A stretch of DNA of 64,000 nt from CAJXZP01 sp041563475 (GTDB lineage Bacteria; Bacteroidota; Bacteroidia; Flavobacteriales_G; Salibacteraceae), in the NCBI GenBank assembly GCA_041563475.1, contig JBFFMY010000011.1, positions 1-64,000 on the forward strand. Reading direction: 5' to 3'. The notes beneath the pieces are model-generated. The model was not told where the DNA came from. It did no database searches and saw only the letters and a list, made by a program, of their open reading frames with translations. The position numbers were made by a program, and so were the translations under genes. This document shows, one piece after another, positions 25,611 to 34,531 of the stretch (within the stretch, counting starts at the first letter, position 1; each line of letters begins with the position of its first letter).

Positions 25611-26846
25611 ATGAGCGCAAGAACAGTTGAGATAATGGCTCCCGTTGGGAGTTTTGAAAGTTTAAGAGCAGCCTTTCAAGGTGGTGCTGATGCAGTATAT
25701 TTTGGAATTGAGCAGTTAAACATGCGTGCTCGATCTTCTATAAATTTCACTACCGAAGATTTAGTTGAAGTAGTAAGGTTATGCCATGAGCACGGAGTAA
25801 AAGCCTTTTTAACGCTTAATACCATTCTGTATGATCACGACATCAACTTGATGAAAAAGATTGTGAAGACAGCTGCCGATAGCAACGTGGATGCCATTAT
25901 TGCAATGGATCAAGCGGCTATTAGTTACGCACATAGTTTAGGGATGTCTGTTCATATCTCTACACAGATTAACATAACCAATATTGAGGTCGTGAAATTC
26001 TATGCAAATTTCGCCAACGTAATGGTTCTTTCTCGTGAGCTTACTCTTCAACAAGTAAAGTCTATTTGTGATGCAGTTATTGCCGAAGACGTTCGTGGTC
26101 CAAATAGGGAACATGTGAAAATTGAAGTTTTTGTGCATGGCGCATTATGTATGGCTGTTTCGGGTAAATGTTATTTGAGTTTACATACCGCTAATTCATC
26201 GGCAAACCGTGGCGCTTGCAAGCAAAATTGTAGAAGAACTTACGAAGTAAAAGATAGCGAAGGAAACGAACTTTTAATTGACAATGAGTATATCATGTCT
26301 CCTAAAGATTTATGCACCATTACATTTTTAGATCAAATTATTGAAACAGGCGTTAGCGTTTTAAAAATTGAAGGCCGAAGTAAAGGTCCAGATTACGTTA
26401 AGGAAGTTACGGCATCATACCGTGAAGCAGCCGATGCTGTTGCAGAGGGAACTTTCACTTTAGAGAAAGGAAAAGAATGGGAAGAACGCATGGATAATGT
26501 ATTCAACCGCGGTTTCTGGGGAGGGTATTTCCTTGGAAAAGAATTAGGTGAATGGACAGATGAAGATGGTTCCAAAGCCAAAAAACGTAAAATTTATGTG
26601 GGTGATGGCAACAAGTACTTCGGTAAAATTGGCATTGGAGAATTCACATTAAAAAATGGTGAACTTTCGGTTGGAGATGACATAATTATTACTGGACCCA
26701 CTACTGGAATTTTAGAACATACTATTGCCTCGCTTCGATTAAATGAAGAACAGGTTGAAAAAGTAAAACGCGGAGATAATTTCACTTTCCCTATTGCGGA
26801 TATCATCCGCCCATCCGATAAAATCTACAAAATTGTAGACGCGTGA
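25611..26846 (+). CDS. U32 family peptidase-like protein (TrhP-type tRNA hydroxylation factor)
   Basis: A 411-residue protein of the U32 family. The N-terminal TIM-barrel part begins IMAPVGSFESLRAAFQGGADAVYFG. The diagnostic cysteine cluster lies in MAVSGKCYLS and NRGACKQNCRRTY. The family was once called collagenase-like, but characterised members act in RNA hydroxylation (TrhP/YegQ for tRNA uridine 34, RlhA for rRNA) and need iron-sulfur chemistry. The length fits YegQ/TrhP. The next gene, a ferredoxin, overlaps it by 4 bp, which supports a redox-linked tRNA modification role. The substrate is inferred from the family. Confidence 0.88.
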   Translation: MSARTVEIMAPVGSFESLRAAFQGGADAVYFGIEQLNMRARSSINFTTEDLVEVVRLCHEHGVKAFLTLNTILYDHDINLMKKIVKTAADSNVDAIIAMDQAAISYAHSLGMSVHISTQINITNIEVVKFYANFANVMVLSRELTLQQVKSICDAVIAEDVRGPNREHVKIEVFVHGALCMAVSGKCYLSLHTANSSANRGACKQNCRRTYEVKDSEGNELLIDNEYIMSPKDLCTITFLDQIIETGVSVLKIEGRSKGPDYVKEVTASYREAADAVAEGTFTLEKGKEWEERMDNVFNRGFWGGYFLGKELGEWTDEDGSKAKKRKIYVGDGNKYFGKIGIGEFTLKNGELSVGDDIIITGPTTGILEHTIASLRLNEEQVEKVKRGDNFTFPIADIIRPSDKIYKIVDA

Positions 26847-27070
26847 TCCAAATAGTTCAACATCGCCATAAATGTATTGGATGTAACGCCTGTGTAGAGG
26901 CCGCACCCGAATACTGGAAAATGAGCAAAGCAGATGGCAAATGCTATCTTTTAAAAGCAAAACAAAAAGGCGAGTTTTACATTATAAATGCCCCAGATTT
27001 TGCATTAGAAGAAAATGTGAAAGCAGCAAAAAATTGCCCTGTTAATATAATTACAGTAAAGAAATTATAG
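26843..27070 (+). CDS. Small single-cluster ferredoxin
   Basis: A 75-residue ferredoxin. The start is GTG 26843, overlapping the U32 stop as GTGA, a classic translational coupling. The cluster ligands are C-x2-C-x2-C in HKCIGCNACVE near residues 10-17 and a fourth cysteine in NCPVNII near 64-70, consistent with one 4Fe-4S (or 3Fe-4S) centre. Family members carry single electrons in the cytoplasm. Coupling to the U32 gene suggests it serves that enzyme's iron-sulfur chemistry, which is an inference from position. Confidence 0.88.
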   Translation: MIQIVQHRHKCIGCNACVEAAPEYWKMSKADGKCYLLKAKQKGEFYIINAPDFALEENVKAAKNCPVNIITVKKL

Positions 27071-27150
27071 GCTTTTTACACTTATAAAAAAGGGTTATAA
27101 TCCTATTGGATTATTCCCAAATCCCACTTATTAATTTCAACCCATAATAT

Positions 27151-27158
27151 TACCTTTG
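27151..27158 (+). promoter_or_regulatory. -7 element TACCTTTG, 6 nt before the DUF5522 start codon
   Basis: An exact TAnnTTTG match directly before the ATG at 27165. It would drive DUF5522 and urocanase as one unit. Confidence 0.5.
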
Positions 27159-27164
27159 CGCTCC

Positions 27165-27335
27165 ATGAAAAACAGTGGATTATTTGATGGAAAAGAGTTA
27201 GAACCGGAAGACTTCTATTTATCGGAAGAGGGTTTTAAGGTTTTTACAGAAGCCTACCATTTAAAACGCGGATATTGCTGTCAAAGTGGATGCCGTCACT
27301 GTCCGTATGGATTTAATACCAATAAAAAGATTTAA
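27165..27335 (+). CDS. Small DUF5522 zinc-binding-like protein
   Basis: A 56-residue protein that is easily missed because of its size. It matches the DUF5522 family: an acidic LEPEDFYLSEEGFKVFTEAYH part and the terminal KRGYCCQSGCRHCPYG block, with four cysteines and a histidine that could hold a zinc ion or cluster. The function is unknown. It begins 6 nt after a -7 element and ends 2 nt before the urocanase ATG, so the two are very probably cotranscribed. The conserved block makes the gene call secure despite its length. Confidence 0.85.
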   Translation: MKNSGLFDGKELEPEDFYLSEEGFKVFTEAYHLKRGYCCQSGCRHCPYGFNTNKKI

Positions 27336-27337
27336 GA

Positions 27338-29332
27338 ATGAGTAATTTTCAAGACGTTATTAAAGCTGGAATTCCAGATGAATTACCTGCATTGAAACCT
27401 TTCGATAACAGCGTAAGTCATGCGCCAAAAAGAAAAGATATTCTTTCAAAAGAAGAGAAAGCATTAGCGGTTCGGAATGCATTGCGTTATTTCCCAAAAA
27501 AACATCATCCCGTTTTAGCCAAAGAATTTGCCCAAGAATTAAAAGATTACGGTCGTATTTACATGTACCGTTTTCGTCCTGATTATGCGTTTTATGCGCG
27601 ACCAATAAATGAATATCCTGCTAAATGCCCACAAGCTGGGGCCATTATGCACATGATCCAAAATAATTTGGATAATCGTGTTGCACAGCACCCACATGAA
27701 TTAATAACCTATGGTGGTAATGGAGCTGTGTTTCAAAACTGGGCACAGTATCTTTTAACCATGCAGTATTTAAGTGAAATGACCTATGAGCAAACCTTAG
27801 CGATGTACTCTGGTCATCCAATGGGTTTATACCCGTCTCATAAAGATGCGCCACGCGTTGTTGTAACAAATGGAATGATGATTCCAAATTACTCAAAACA
27901 GGATGATTGGGAAAAATACAACGCTCTAGGTGTTACTCAATATGGCCAAATGACTGCCGGTTCGTACATGTATATCGGCCCACAAGGAATTGTTCATGGA
28001 ACTACCATCACCGTTCTAAATGGATGTAGAATGATTGATGATAAAGGTACTGCAGGCAAATTATTTGTTACTTCTGGTTTAGGAGGAATGAGTGGTGCAC
28101 AGCCAAAAGCTGGAAATATTGCCGGTGTAGTATCAGTAACAGCAGAAGTAAATCAAGCTGCCACTTACAAACGTCACGAACAAGGCTGGGTAGATGAAGT
28201 TATTGCCGATTTAGATGAATTGGTTGCACGTGTTACTTCTGCCAAAGAAGCGAAAGAAACAGTCTCTATCGCTTACGATGGAAACATTGTAGATGTATGG
28301 GAAAAATTTGACGAAGCTGGCGTTTATATCGACCTTGGTTCTGACCAAACTTCCTTGCATAACCCATGGGCTGGAGGATATTATCCAGCAGGTTTATCAC
28401 TGGAGGAGTCGAATGAAATGATGGCTAAAAATCCAGATCAATTTAAAGAAAAAGTCCACGAATCATTACGCAGACAAGTTGCGGCAATTAACAAACACAC
28501 GGCCAAAGGAACCTATTTCTTTGATTATGGAAATGCATTTTTATTAGAATCATCTCGAGCTGGAGCTGATGTAATGGCTGAAGATGGTATTCGATTTAGG
28601 TATCCATCCTACGTTGAAGATATCATGGGACCGATGTGTTTTGATTACGGGTTTGGACCATTCCGTTGGGTGTGTACATCTGCCAAACCAGAAGATTTAG
28701 CCATTACCGACCAAATTGCTTTGGATGTTATGAGTGAAATCAAAGAGAATTCGCCTCAAGAGATTCAGCAACAAATGCAAGACAATATTACATGGATCAA
28801 AGGAGCGCAAGAAAACAAATTAGTAGTTGGTTCTCAAGCCCGAATTTTATATGCAGATGCTGAAGGAAGAACCAAAATAGCTTTGGCATTCAACAAGGCA
28901 ATAAAAGATGGCAAAATCGGAACTGTTGTTTTGGGACGTGATCATCATGATGTATCAGGAACAGATTCACCATTTAGGGAAACAGCAAATATTTACGATG
29001 GTTCTATGTTCACCGCAGATATGGCTATCCAAAATGTTATTGGCGATTCTTTCAGAGGCGCCACATGGGTATCTATCCACAATGGCGGTGGCGTTGGCTG
29101 GGGCGAAGTAATTAACGGTGGGTTCGGTCTTGTATTGGATGGGACAGCGGATGCCGCAAGACGTGCTGAGAAAATGCTATTTTGGGATGTAAATAATGGA
29201 ATTAGTCGTAGAGCATGGGCAAGAAATGAAGAAGCCAATTTTGCCATTAAACGAGAAATGGAAAGAACTCCGGAACTAAAAGTTACATTACCTAATATGG
29301 TTGACGATTCACTTTTAAACTCATTATTTTAA
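27338..29332 (+). CDS. hutU: Urocanate hydratase (urocanase)
   Basis: A 664-residue cytoplasmic enzyme that uses tightly bound NAD+ to convert urocanate to imidazolone propionate in histidine breakdown. Signatures include ITYGGNGAVFQNW, the MTAGSYMYIGPQGIVHGT block, the GLGGMSGAQPKA nucleotide-binding stretch and VSIHNGGGVGWGEVINGG. It is about 100 residues longer than the short bacterial form and close to the long form found in eukaryotes and many Bacteroidota. None of hutH, hutI or hutG is in the window, so the rest of the pathway must lie elsewhere. Confidence 0.96.
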   Translation: MSNFQDVIKAGIPDELPALKPFDNSVSHAPKRKDILSKEEKALAVRNALRYFPKKHHPVLAKEFAQELKDYGRIYMYRFRPDYAFYARPINEYPAKCPQAGAIMHMIQNNLDNRVAQHPHELITYGGNGAVFQNWAQYLLTMQYLSEMTYEQTLAMYSGHPMGLYPSHKDAPRVVVTNGMMIPNYSKQDDWEKYNALGVTQYGQMTAGSYMYIGPQGIVHGTTITVLNGCRMIDDKGTAGKLFVTSGLGGMSGAQPKAGNIAGVVSVTAEVNQAATYKRHEQGWVDEVIADLDELVARVTSAKEAKETVSIAYDGNIVDVWEKFDEAGVYIDLGSDQTSLHNPWAGGYYPAGLSLEESNEMMAKNPDQFKEKVHESLRRQVAAINKHTAKGTYFFDYGNAFLLESSRAGADVMAEDGIRFRYPSYVEDIMGPMCFDYGFGPFRWVCTSAKPEDLAITDQIALDVMSEIKENSPQEIQQQMQDNITWIKGAQENKLVVGSQARILYADAEGRTKIALAFNKAIKDGKIGTVVLGRDHHDVSGTDSPFRETANIYDGSMFTADMAIQNVIGDSFRGATWVSIHNGGGVGWGEVINGGFGLVLDGTADAARRAEKMLFWDVNNGISRRAWARNEEANFAIKREMERTPELKVTLPNMVDDSLLNSLF

Positions 29333-29358
29333 ATCAAAAAATATTAGATATCCCAATA

Positions 29359-30360
29359 ATGAAGAAAGTACTTATAACCGGAGCAGGTGGATTTGTAGGT
29401 GGGCAATTAGCCTTGTTTTTAGCCGAAAAAAATATTGAGGTTAATGCAATGCATCGACCAGGTTCCAAGCTAAATTCAAAAATGGCTTCTAATCCGCTTA
29501 TTCAATCTACACCAGCAGATTTATTGGATATTGAAAGTTTGAAAAATGCTTCAAAAGATTGCGATGCCATTTTCCATTTAGCCGCATATGCGCAACCTTG
29601 GGCGAAAAACCTTCAAACCTATCACGATGTAAATGTAGATGGAACGGTAAATGTTTTGGAAACCGCAAAGTTTTCAAACGTGAATAGAGTAATTGTTACC
29701 GCTACCGCTGGCACTTTTGGTCCTCAAGTAAATGATGAACTCATTACAGAGGAAATTCAACAAGTTCTACCTCCTTTCACCGAGTACGAACGCACAAAAC
29801 AAATTGCCAACGAAAGGGTTAAAGAATATATCACCCAAGGAATGGATATTGTAACCGTAAGTCCAACTAGAATTTATGGACCAGGGGCACTAAGCGCTAG
29901 TAATGCGGTAACAAAACTTCTAGAAAGATATATGTATAACGGATTCCGTTATTTACCTGGAAACGGTTTAACATCAGGTAATTATGCCTTTATTCAAGAT
30001 ATGATTAACGGACATTATCTGGCGGCTGTAAACGGAAAAACAGGTGAGAATTACATTTTAGGAGGCGAAAATTTAACGTATAGAGAACTTCTAGATGCCT
30101 TTGGGCAAGTATCTGGGGTAAAGAGAAAATCAGTTGAAGTTCCCCTCCCGATACTTATGGGAGCAGCTAGAACAATGCAGTTTTTTGGTGATAATTTTGG
30201 AATTGCACCTGCAGTCACTCCCCCATTTATTAGAAAGTATACTGTCAGTTGGGCAACAGATATTTCAAAAGCGAAAGAACAACTTGGTTATACGGTCACA
30301 CCATTTGTTGATGGCATAAAACAAACCGCAAATTGGATTCGAACAGAAAGAGAAGGCTAA
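29359..30360 (+). CDS. NAD(P)-dependent sugar-epimerase/steroid-dehydrogenase-like SDR
   Basis: A 333-residue extended short-chain dehydrogenase. The Rossmann motif GAGGFVG is at residues 7-13, and the catalytic pair is Y-x3-K in TEYERTKQIAN near 143-150. The TVSPTRIYGPGALS block is typical of the epimerase/dehydratase group. Substrates across the group include nucleotide sugars, flavonoids and sterols, so the reaction cannot be specified. It lies 26 nt after hutU and may be read through from it. The stop codon shares CTAA with the convergent phosphatase gene. Confidence 0.85.
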   Translation: MKKVLITGAGGFVGGQLALFLAEKNIEVNAMHRPGSKLNSKMASNPLIQSTPADLLDIESLKNASKDCDAIFHLAAYAQPWAKNLQTYHDVNVDGTVNVLETAKFSNVNRVIVTATAGTFGPQVNDELITEEIQQVLPPFTEYERTKQIANERVKEYITQGMDIVTVSPTRIYGPGALSASNAVTKLLERYMYNGFRYLPGNGLTSGNYAFIQDMINGHYLAAVNGKTGENYILGGENLTYRELLDAFGQVSGVKRKSVEVPLPILMGAARTMQFFGDNFGIAPAVTPPFIRKYTVSWATDISKAKEQLGYTVTPFVDGIKQTANWIRTEREG

Positions 30361-31199
30361 TAGCCTTTTAAATAAGATTTACGTATGGAATCCTTTGCTT
30401 CAAAATCAAGTGCATAATCGTATTCCATTAAAGCCCCTGCCCAATCCCCATACAATACGTTTGGTAAAATAATGAAATGTGATCCGAATTCTTGAGATAA
30501 ACTATCTACAATTTCACTTCGATCATTCAGACTTCTCTTATCGAAAATAGAAGAGAAATCAGCCAAATTATCTCCAAAAAGCATTAACACATCATATTCT
30601 TTTGAAACCTCATCTCTTCTTCCCTGTTTGCTGCTTTCATCCATTTTAAAATGAAAGTTTAAGGTATCTACATCCGTCAACCCAAGTTTTTCCAAATTAA
30701 TTTTTGTAGCTGGAACTTCGCGATGTAATCTATTGGAAATAAAAATAACCTCTACATTTTTAGATTTAGCATATTTAATAAACCCTATGGCACCTGGAAC
30801 CGCTCCAGCATTTGCCAAATCACTCCACTCTTTCCATGTGGAGCGCACATAATCATCATTATCTAAAATAAGTTGGGCATTATAAAAACTGTTGTCTAAT
30901 ACAGTCTCGTCCAAATCCATAATAATTGCTGGAGGTAAATCATATGGAAATGCATGTTCGCGTAATCTTTGGTCCAACTGTAACCTAGCGAGATTATACG
31001 TTTGGAGACACAATGCCTTGTATTCTGCAGCAGTTTGGTGCCACAAAACCGCATATACAGCATGTTCTTGAAGCTGAACTTCTGCTACGGGGTTTTCATT
31101 AATGGGTTCTTCTGATTGCATACCACACCTGCCCAACAGAACAGTCGCAAAAACCAACAAAATCCCTCTTTTAAAAGTAATAAAATTTCCTTTTCCCAT
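30357..31199 (-). CDS. HAD-family acid phosphatase lipoprotein, e(P4) type
   Basis: A 280-residue envelope lipoprotein. The signal ends in the lipobox LLGRCG near residue 25. The class C acid phosphatase motif IMDLDETVLDNS supplies the two catalytic aspartates, and the later FGDNLADFSS block is HAD motif 4. Family members (5'-nucleotidase, lipoprotein e(P4)) dephosphorylate nucleotides outside the cytoplasm, notably in nicotinamide-nucleotide uptake. It stands 3 nt downstream of the first GNAT-like gene, so the two are probably cotranscribed. Confidence 0.92.
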   Translation of the reverse strand: MGKGNFITFKRGILLVFATVLLGRCGMQSEEPINENPVAEVQLQEHAVYAVLWHQTAAEYKALCLQTYNLARLQLDQRLREHAFPYDLPPAIIMDLDETVLDNSFYNAQLILDNDDYVRSTWKEWSDLANAGAVPGAIGFIKYAKSKNVEVIFISNRLHREVPATKINLEKLGLTDVDTLNFHFKMDESSKQGRRDEVSKEYDVLMLFGDNLADFSSIFDKRSLNDRSEIVDSLSQEFGSHFIILPNVLYGDWAGALMEYDYALDFEAKDSIRKSYLKGY

Positions 31200-31202
31200 A
31201 AT

Positions 31203-32315
31203 TTATGTCATATCTAAACCACATGTAAACATCGGTTTATCTGTAATTTGTTTTACTTGTATTTCACTAACATCACCCAAAGTCATCATTATTCTACCCG
31301 TTGGCACTTTTGAGAAATTACTTAAAAGCCCCATGTCTAATTTGGTCAGTAATTGATGCAATGGACTTTTTACATCTTGCCAGAAAATAGAAAAAGTTAC
31401 GTTAAATTCATTAAGCATGGTAGTGAAAAGACGTTCTAACTTTTCTTCATGACCGGGTTTAACGTAAATATAATCAAGGGTGATGAACTCAAACTTTTTG
31501 GGATTAATGTATTTTTTTAACCCAGGAGTTCGAGGTAATATATGCAACATAAAAAGCCCTGTTAACCCACTCATATGCTTGAGCTCCCATTCACATTTAT
31601 TCACTTGAACTCCAGCCACAACTTCACCGTTTTCACGCCATACAAAATAGTTGTCTTTTAAGAATAAAAATTGATCGGTATATACGGAGAAATTGGCGTA
31701 ATAATCGGCTAATATTTCACGCATGGAATGTTGGTGGACTTGGTCCAATCTTTCTACATGTTGACTTCTAGAAGGATGCAATCGAGTAAAAGTAAACGTA
31801 TCAAATTTACCCACTGGACTTAGACCTAAAATTTGGCTTAGCTCTGTAGATCTGAAATTTTCTTCATCAAAAAACGCATAAAAAAACGAGGGCAAATTCA
31901 CATCCTCACCAAAACTCAATCCATGAACAGCAGGTGATTTAGTGAAGTACTTTCGCAACAAGCGTTTGATTAATCCCGTTTTACCATGCTTTATTCGCTT
32001 GTTTTTAACTGCTTGTAGTTTTTCGTCAAAAACAAAATAACGCACATAATACGCGTTTACAAAACCAAATGACTCTTTAGTAACACGAAGGGCAGTTGTA
32101 ACGGTAGATTTTAAATGGCCACTTTGATTCAAGTACATAAAATACTTATTAGGCAACTCGCCCATTCGCTCCTCAATATCCTTATGCAAATATTGCGCAC
32201 CAGATGAACCTACGGTCATTTTATTTAGTAATTCTAAAGCTATTGGATTCAGCTTCTTAGTTACTCCTAACTCAAAACTACCACGTTCAAATATTACAAC
32301 CTTTTCTTTTGCCAT
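31203..32315 (-). CDS. Uncharacterised GNAT-like protein, paralog A
   Basis: A 370-residue cytoplasmic-type protein, clearly homologous along its whole length to its upstream neighbour at 32470-33591. Shared blocks are the opening E-R-G-S-F/I-E-x-G-V, MTVGS-x-GA-x-YLHK, PNKYFMYL, and a central DENFRSTEL/DSENFRSTDL block. Further on come the FSVYTDQ block, FVW-x-x-x-GE, NPKKFEFITLDY and a closing F-TCG-x-DM. The layout suggests a GNAT-type acyltransferase fold, but I see no clear acetyl-CoA loop. The function is unknown. It lies just upstream of the acid phosphatase gene. Confidence 0.6.
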   Translation of the reverse strand: MAKEKVVIFERGSFELGVTKKLNPIALELLNKMTVGSSGAQYLHKDIEERMGELPNKYFMYLNQSGHLKSTVTTALRVTKESFGFVNAYYVRYFVFDEKLQAVKNKRIKHGKTGLIKRLLRKYFTKSPAVHGLSFGEDVNLPSFFYAFFDEENFRSTELSQILGLSPVGKFDTFTFTRLHPSRSQHVERLDQVHQHSMREILADYYANFSVYTDQFLFLKDNYFVWRENGEVVAGVQVNKCEWELKHMSGLTGLFMLHILPRTPGLKKYINPKKFEFITLDYIYVKPGHEEKLERLFTTMLNEFNVTFSIFWQDVKSPLHQLLTKLDMGLLSNFSKVPTGRIMMTLGDVSEIQVKQITDKPMFTCGLDMT

Positions 32316-32469
32316 TTAAATAGCTTTAATCTATTCCGTCAAAACCTATTCCCAAAAGTAGTTAGTTTTGAATTTGTTTTGTTAATTACACAGCACTTTT
32401 AAGAAGAAATAATCTATTTAAAAAGGAAAGGCTAAGGTTAAACCGATTTTAGAGATTCAATTATGAGCA

Positions 32470-33591
32470 TTAAGACATATCAACTCCACACGTAAAAAAA
32501 GGTTTGCTAGAAATTTCTTCCTTTTGTGCCTCTGTAATTTTATTTGTGGTAAGCATAATCTTTCCCGTTGGAACTTTTGAAAAATGGCTAATAAAACCCA
32601 AATCCATCTTTTTCAAAACTTTCATAAACGGGCTCTTTACATCTTGAAAAATTAATGCGAATTTCACCCCAAATTCATGAAGTAAACCTTCAAACAATTG
32701 CTCAAATTCCTTCTCAAAGCCTGGTTTTAAATACACATAATCAAGGGTGATGAACTCAAACTTTTTTGGATTAAAGTATTTTTTTGAAAAAGGAATGTAA
32801 GGCAATATTCTCAACATAAGCTTACCCATCAATCCTGCCATATTTTTGACTTCCCATTCGCATTTGTTAGGCTGAATACCTGCCACAATTTCCCCATCCT
32901 TCATCCATACAAAATAATTTCCCTTTGAAAATAAATATTGATCCGTATACACCGAAAAATCTTTATGTTGAATTTTAATTAACTCTCTCAATTTAGAGTA
33001 ATCGGCAACATCTAGCCTTTGAATATTTGGAAAGTTTTTAGGATTTAATCGTGTAAAGGAAAGAGTCTCAAACTCTCCAATGGGGTTCATTCCTAAAAGC
33101 TCACTTAAATCTGTAGATCTAAAATTTTCGGAATCAAAAAAGGCATAATGAAACGAGGGTAATGATTTATCTTCATTATATCCAATACCAAAATCAATTG
33201 GGGCTTGGGATAAAAACTTTTTGGTCAAACTTTTAATAATTCCATCTGGATTACCGTGCTGTATCTTTTTCTTCTTTGTAGCTTGAAACATTTCACTAAT
33301 AGCCAAATACCGAATATAATAGGCATTTGCCTTCCCAAAATCTTCTTCAATTGTTCGCTGTGCGGAAACGAAAGTGCCTTTAATGGTTCCATTTTTCCGT
33401 AAATACATGAAGTATTTATTCGGTAATTGAACAATACGTTCCAAAATATTCTTGTGAAGATATCGAGCCCCATTTGAGCCAACGGTCATAGAATTCAATA
33501 GCTGTAAAATTTCCTTATCGGGCTCAAGAGCAACGCCTGCTTCAATACTCCCCCTTTGAAACATTATTACTTTTTTATCCATTTCATTCAT
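32470..33591 (-). CDS. Uncharacterised GNAT-like protein, paralog B
   Basis: A 373-residue homolog of the preceding entry. The frame opens at a TTG at 33612, but two in-frame ATGs at 33591 and 33582 are better starts. 33591 is given here; 33582 (MDKKVIMFQRGS) aligns best with paralog A. Identity to paralog A looks near one half by eye. The intergenic gap of 154 nt suggests separate promoters. Two copies side by side imply tandem duplication followed by divergence. No domain with a known activity is certain, and no membrane segment is evident. Confidence 0.6.
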   Translation of the reverse strand: MNEMDKKVIMFQRGSIEAGVALEPDKEILQLLNSMTVGSNGARYLHKNILERIVQLPNKYFMYLRKNGTIKGTFVSAQRTIEEDFGKANAYYIRYLAISEMFQATKKKKIQHGNPDGIIKSLTKKFLSQAPIDFGIGYNEDKSLPSFHYAFFDSENFRSTDLSELLGMNPIGEFETLSFTRLNPKNFPNIQRLDVADYSKLRELIKIQHKDFSVYTDQYLFSKGNYFVWMKDGEIVAGIQPNKCEWEVKNMAGLMGKLMLRILPYIPFSKKYFNPKKFEFITLDYVYLKPGFEKEFEQLFEGLLHEFGVKFALIFQDVKSPFMKVLKKMDLGFISHFSKVPTGKIMLTTNKITEAQKEEISSKPFFTCGVDMS

Positions 33592-33697
33592 TACAAAAAA
33601 ATTATAGCTCAAAAACTGTTGTGTTCAAATTTACTAGGATTTTGCTGCTGCAACTTTGTTTTATCCACTATTTTTACATTTCTACTATCAAATACCA

Positions 33698-34531
33698 ATG
33701 AATATAATTAGCCAGGAAATAGTAAACGGCAACATACACATGCTTCATGAACAGTATGCCAGCGGTTTACCATTTCCAAATATTCAGTTACCAGACTTTC
33801 TAAATCAATCATTTGTAAAAAAATTACAATCCGACTTCCCAACAGTAACTGATAAAAATTGGACCCACTACATTCATTATAATGAACGTAAACATGGATT
33901 AAATAAATGGGCGTATTTACCCCTATCTGCCCAAAACTTAATTACCGAAATGAGTCAACCCGCTTTTATTTCTTGGTTGGAACAGCTAACTGGGATTCCA
34001 AATTTATTGGCAGATTCTAGTCTTGAAGGCAGCGGATTACACCAAACTTTACCCGGAGGATTTTTAAATATTCATGCTGATTTTACCGTCCACCCGAGGC
34101 AAAAAAACTGGCAAAGAAGAGTCAATGTTCTTATCTACTTAAATGAAGATTGGGACGAGAAATGGCAAGGAAACCTAGAGTTATGGGATGAAGAAATGCA
34201 CAAATGCATCAAAAGTATTCCTCCTACTTTCAACACAGCCGTAATTTTTAGCACCGGAAAAAAAACCTATCACGGTTCTCCTAACCCATTATCTTGCCCG
34301 AAAGGAACATCTCGAAAATCAATTGCATTGTACTATTACACTTTAGAAAAAAAGCCTGCAAAATCTGCAACAAATTACCAAGCTCGACCGAATGATGGCT
34401 ATAAAAAAACATTAATTTGGCTCGATAAAAAATTAATATCAGTATACTCATTCTTAAAAGGAAAATTGGGCTTAAGTGATCGTTTGGTTAGTTCCATTTT
34501 GAATTCATTTTCCAATAAAAAATCCAAGTAA
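33698..34531 (+). CDS. 2-oxoglutarate/Fe(II)-dependent oxygenase family protein
   Basis: A 277-residue protein from ATG 33698; an upstream TTG start is rejected. The jelly-roll oxygenase core is visible. The iron ligands are the H-x-D of NIHADF and the distal His in KTYHGSP, and the 2-oxoglutarate-binding Arg lies in SRKSIALYYY. It is of the PKHD/prolyl-4-hydroxylase-like class found in Bacteroidota sugar-modification clusters. The next gene, a GT39 transferase, overlaps it by one base (TAATGG), so hydroxylation of a glycan or protein linked to that transferase is a reasonable guess. Confidence 0.8.
   Translation: MNIISQEIVNGNIHMLHEQYASGLPFPNIQLPDFLNQSFVKKLQSDFPTVTDKNWTHYIHYNERKHGLNKWAYLPLSAQNLITEMSQPAFISWLEQLTGIPNLLADSSLEGSGLHQTLPGGFLNIHADFTVHPRQKNWQRRVNVLIYLNEDWDEKWQGNLELWDEEMHKCIKSIPPTFNTAVIFSTGKKTYHGSPNPLSCPKGTSRKSIALYYYTLEKKPAKSATNYQARPNDGYKKTLIWLDKKLISVYSFLKGKLGLSDRLVSSILNSFSNKKSK

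Noticed and set aside
27338..29332. A histidine-utilisation operon around urocanase
   Set aside because: No hutH, hutI or hutG is present; the neighbours are unrelated.
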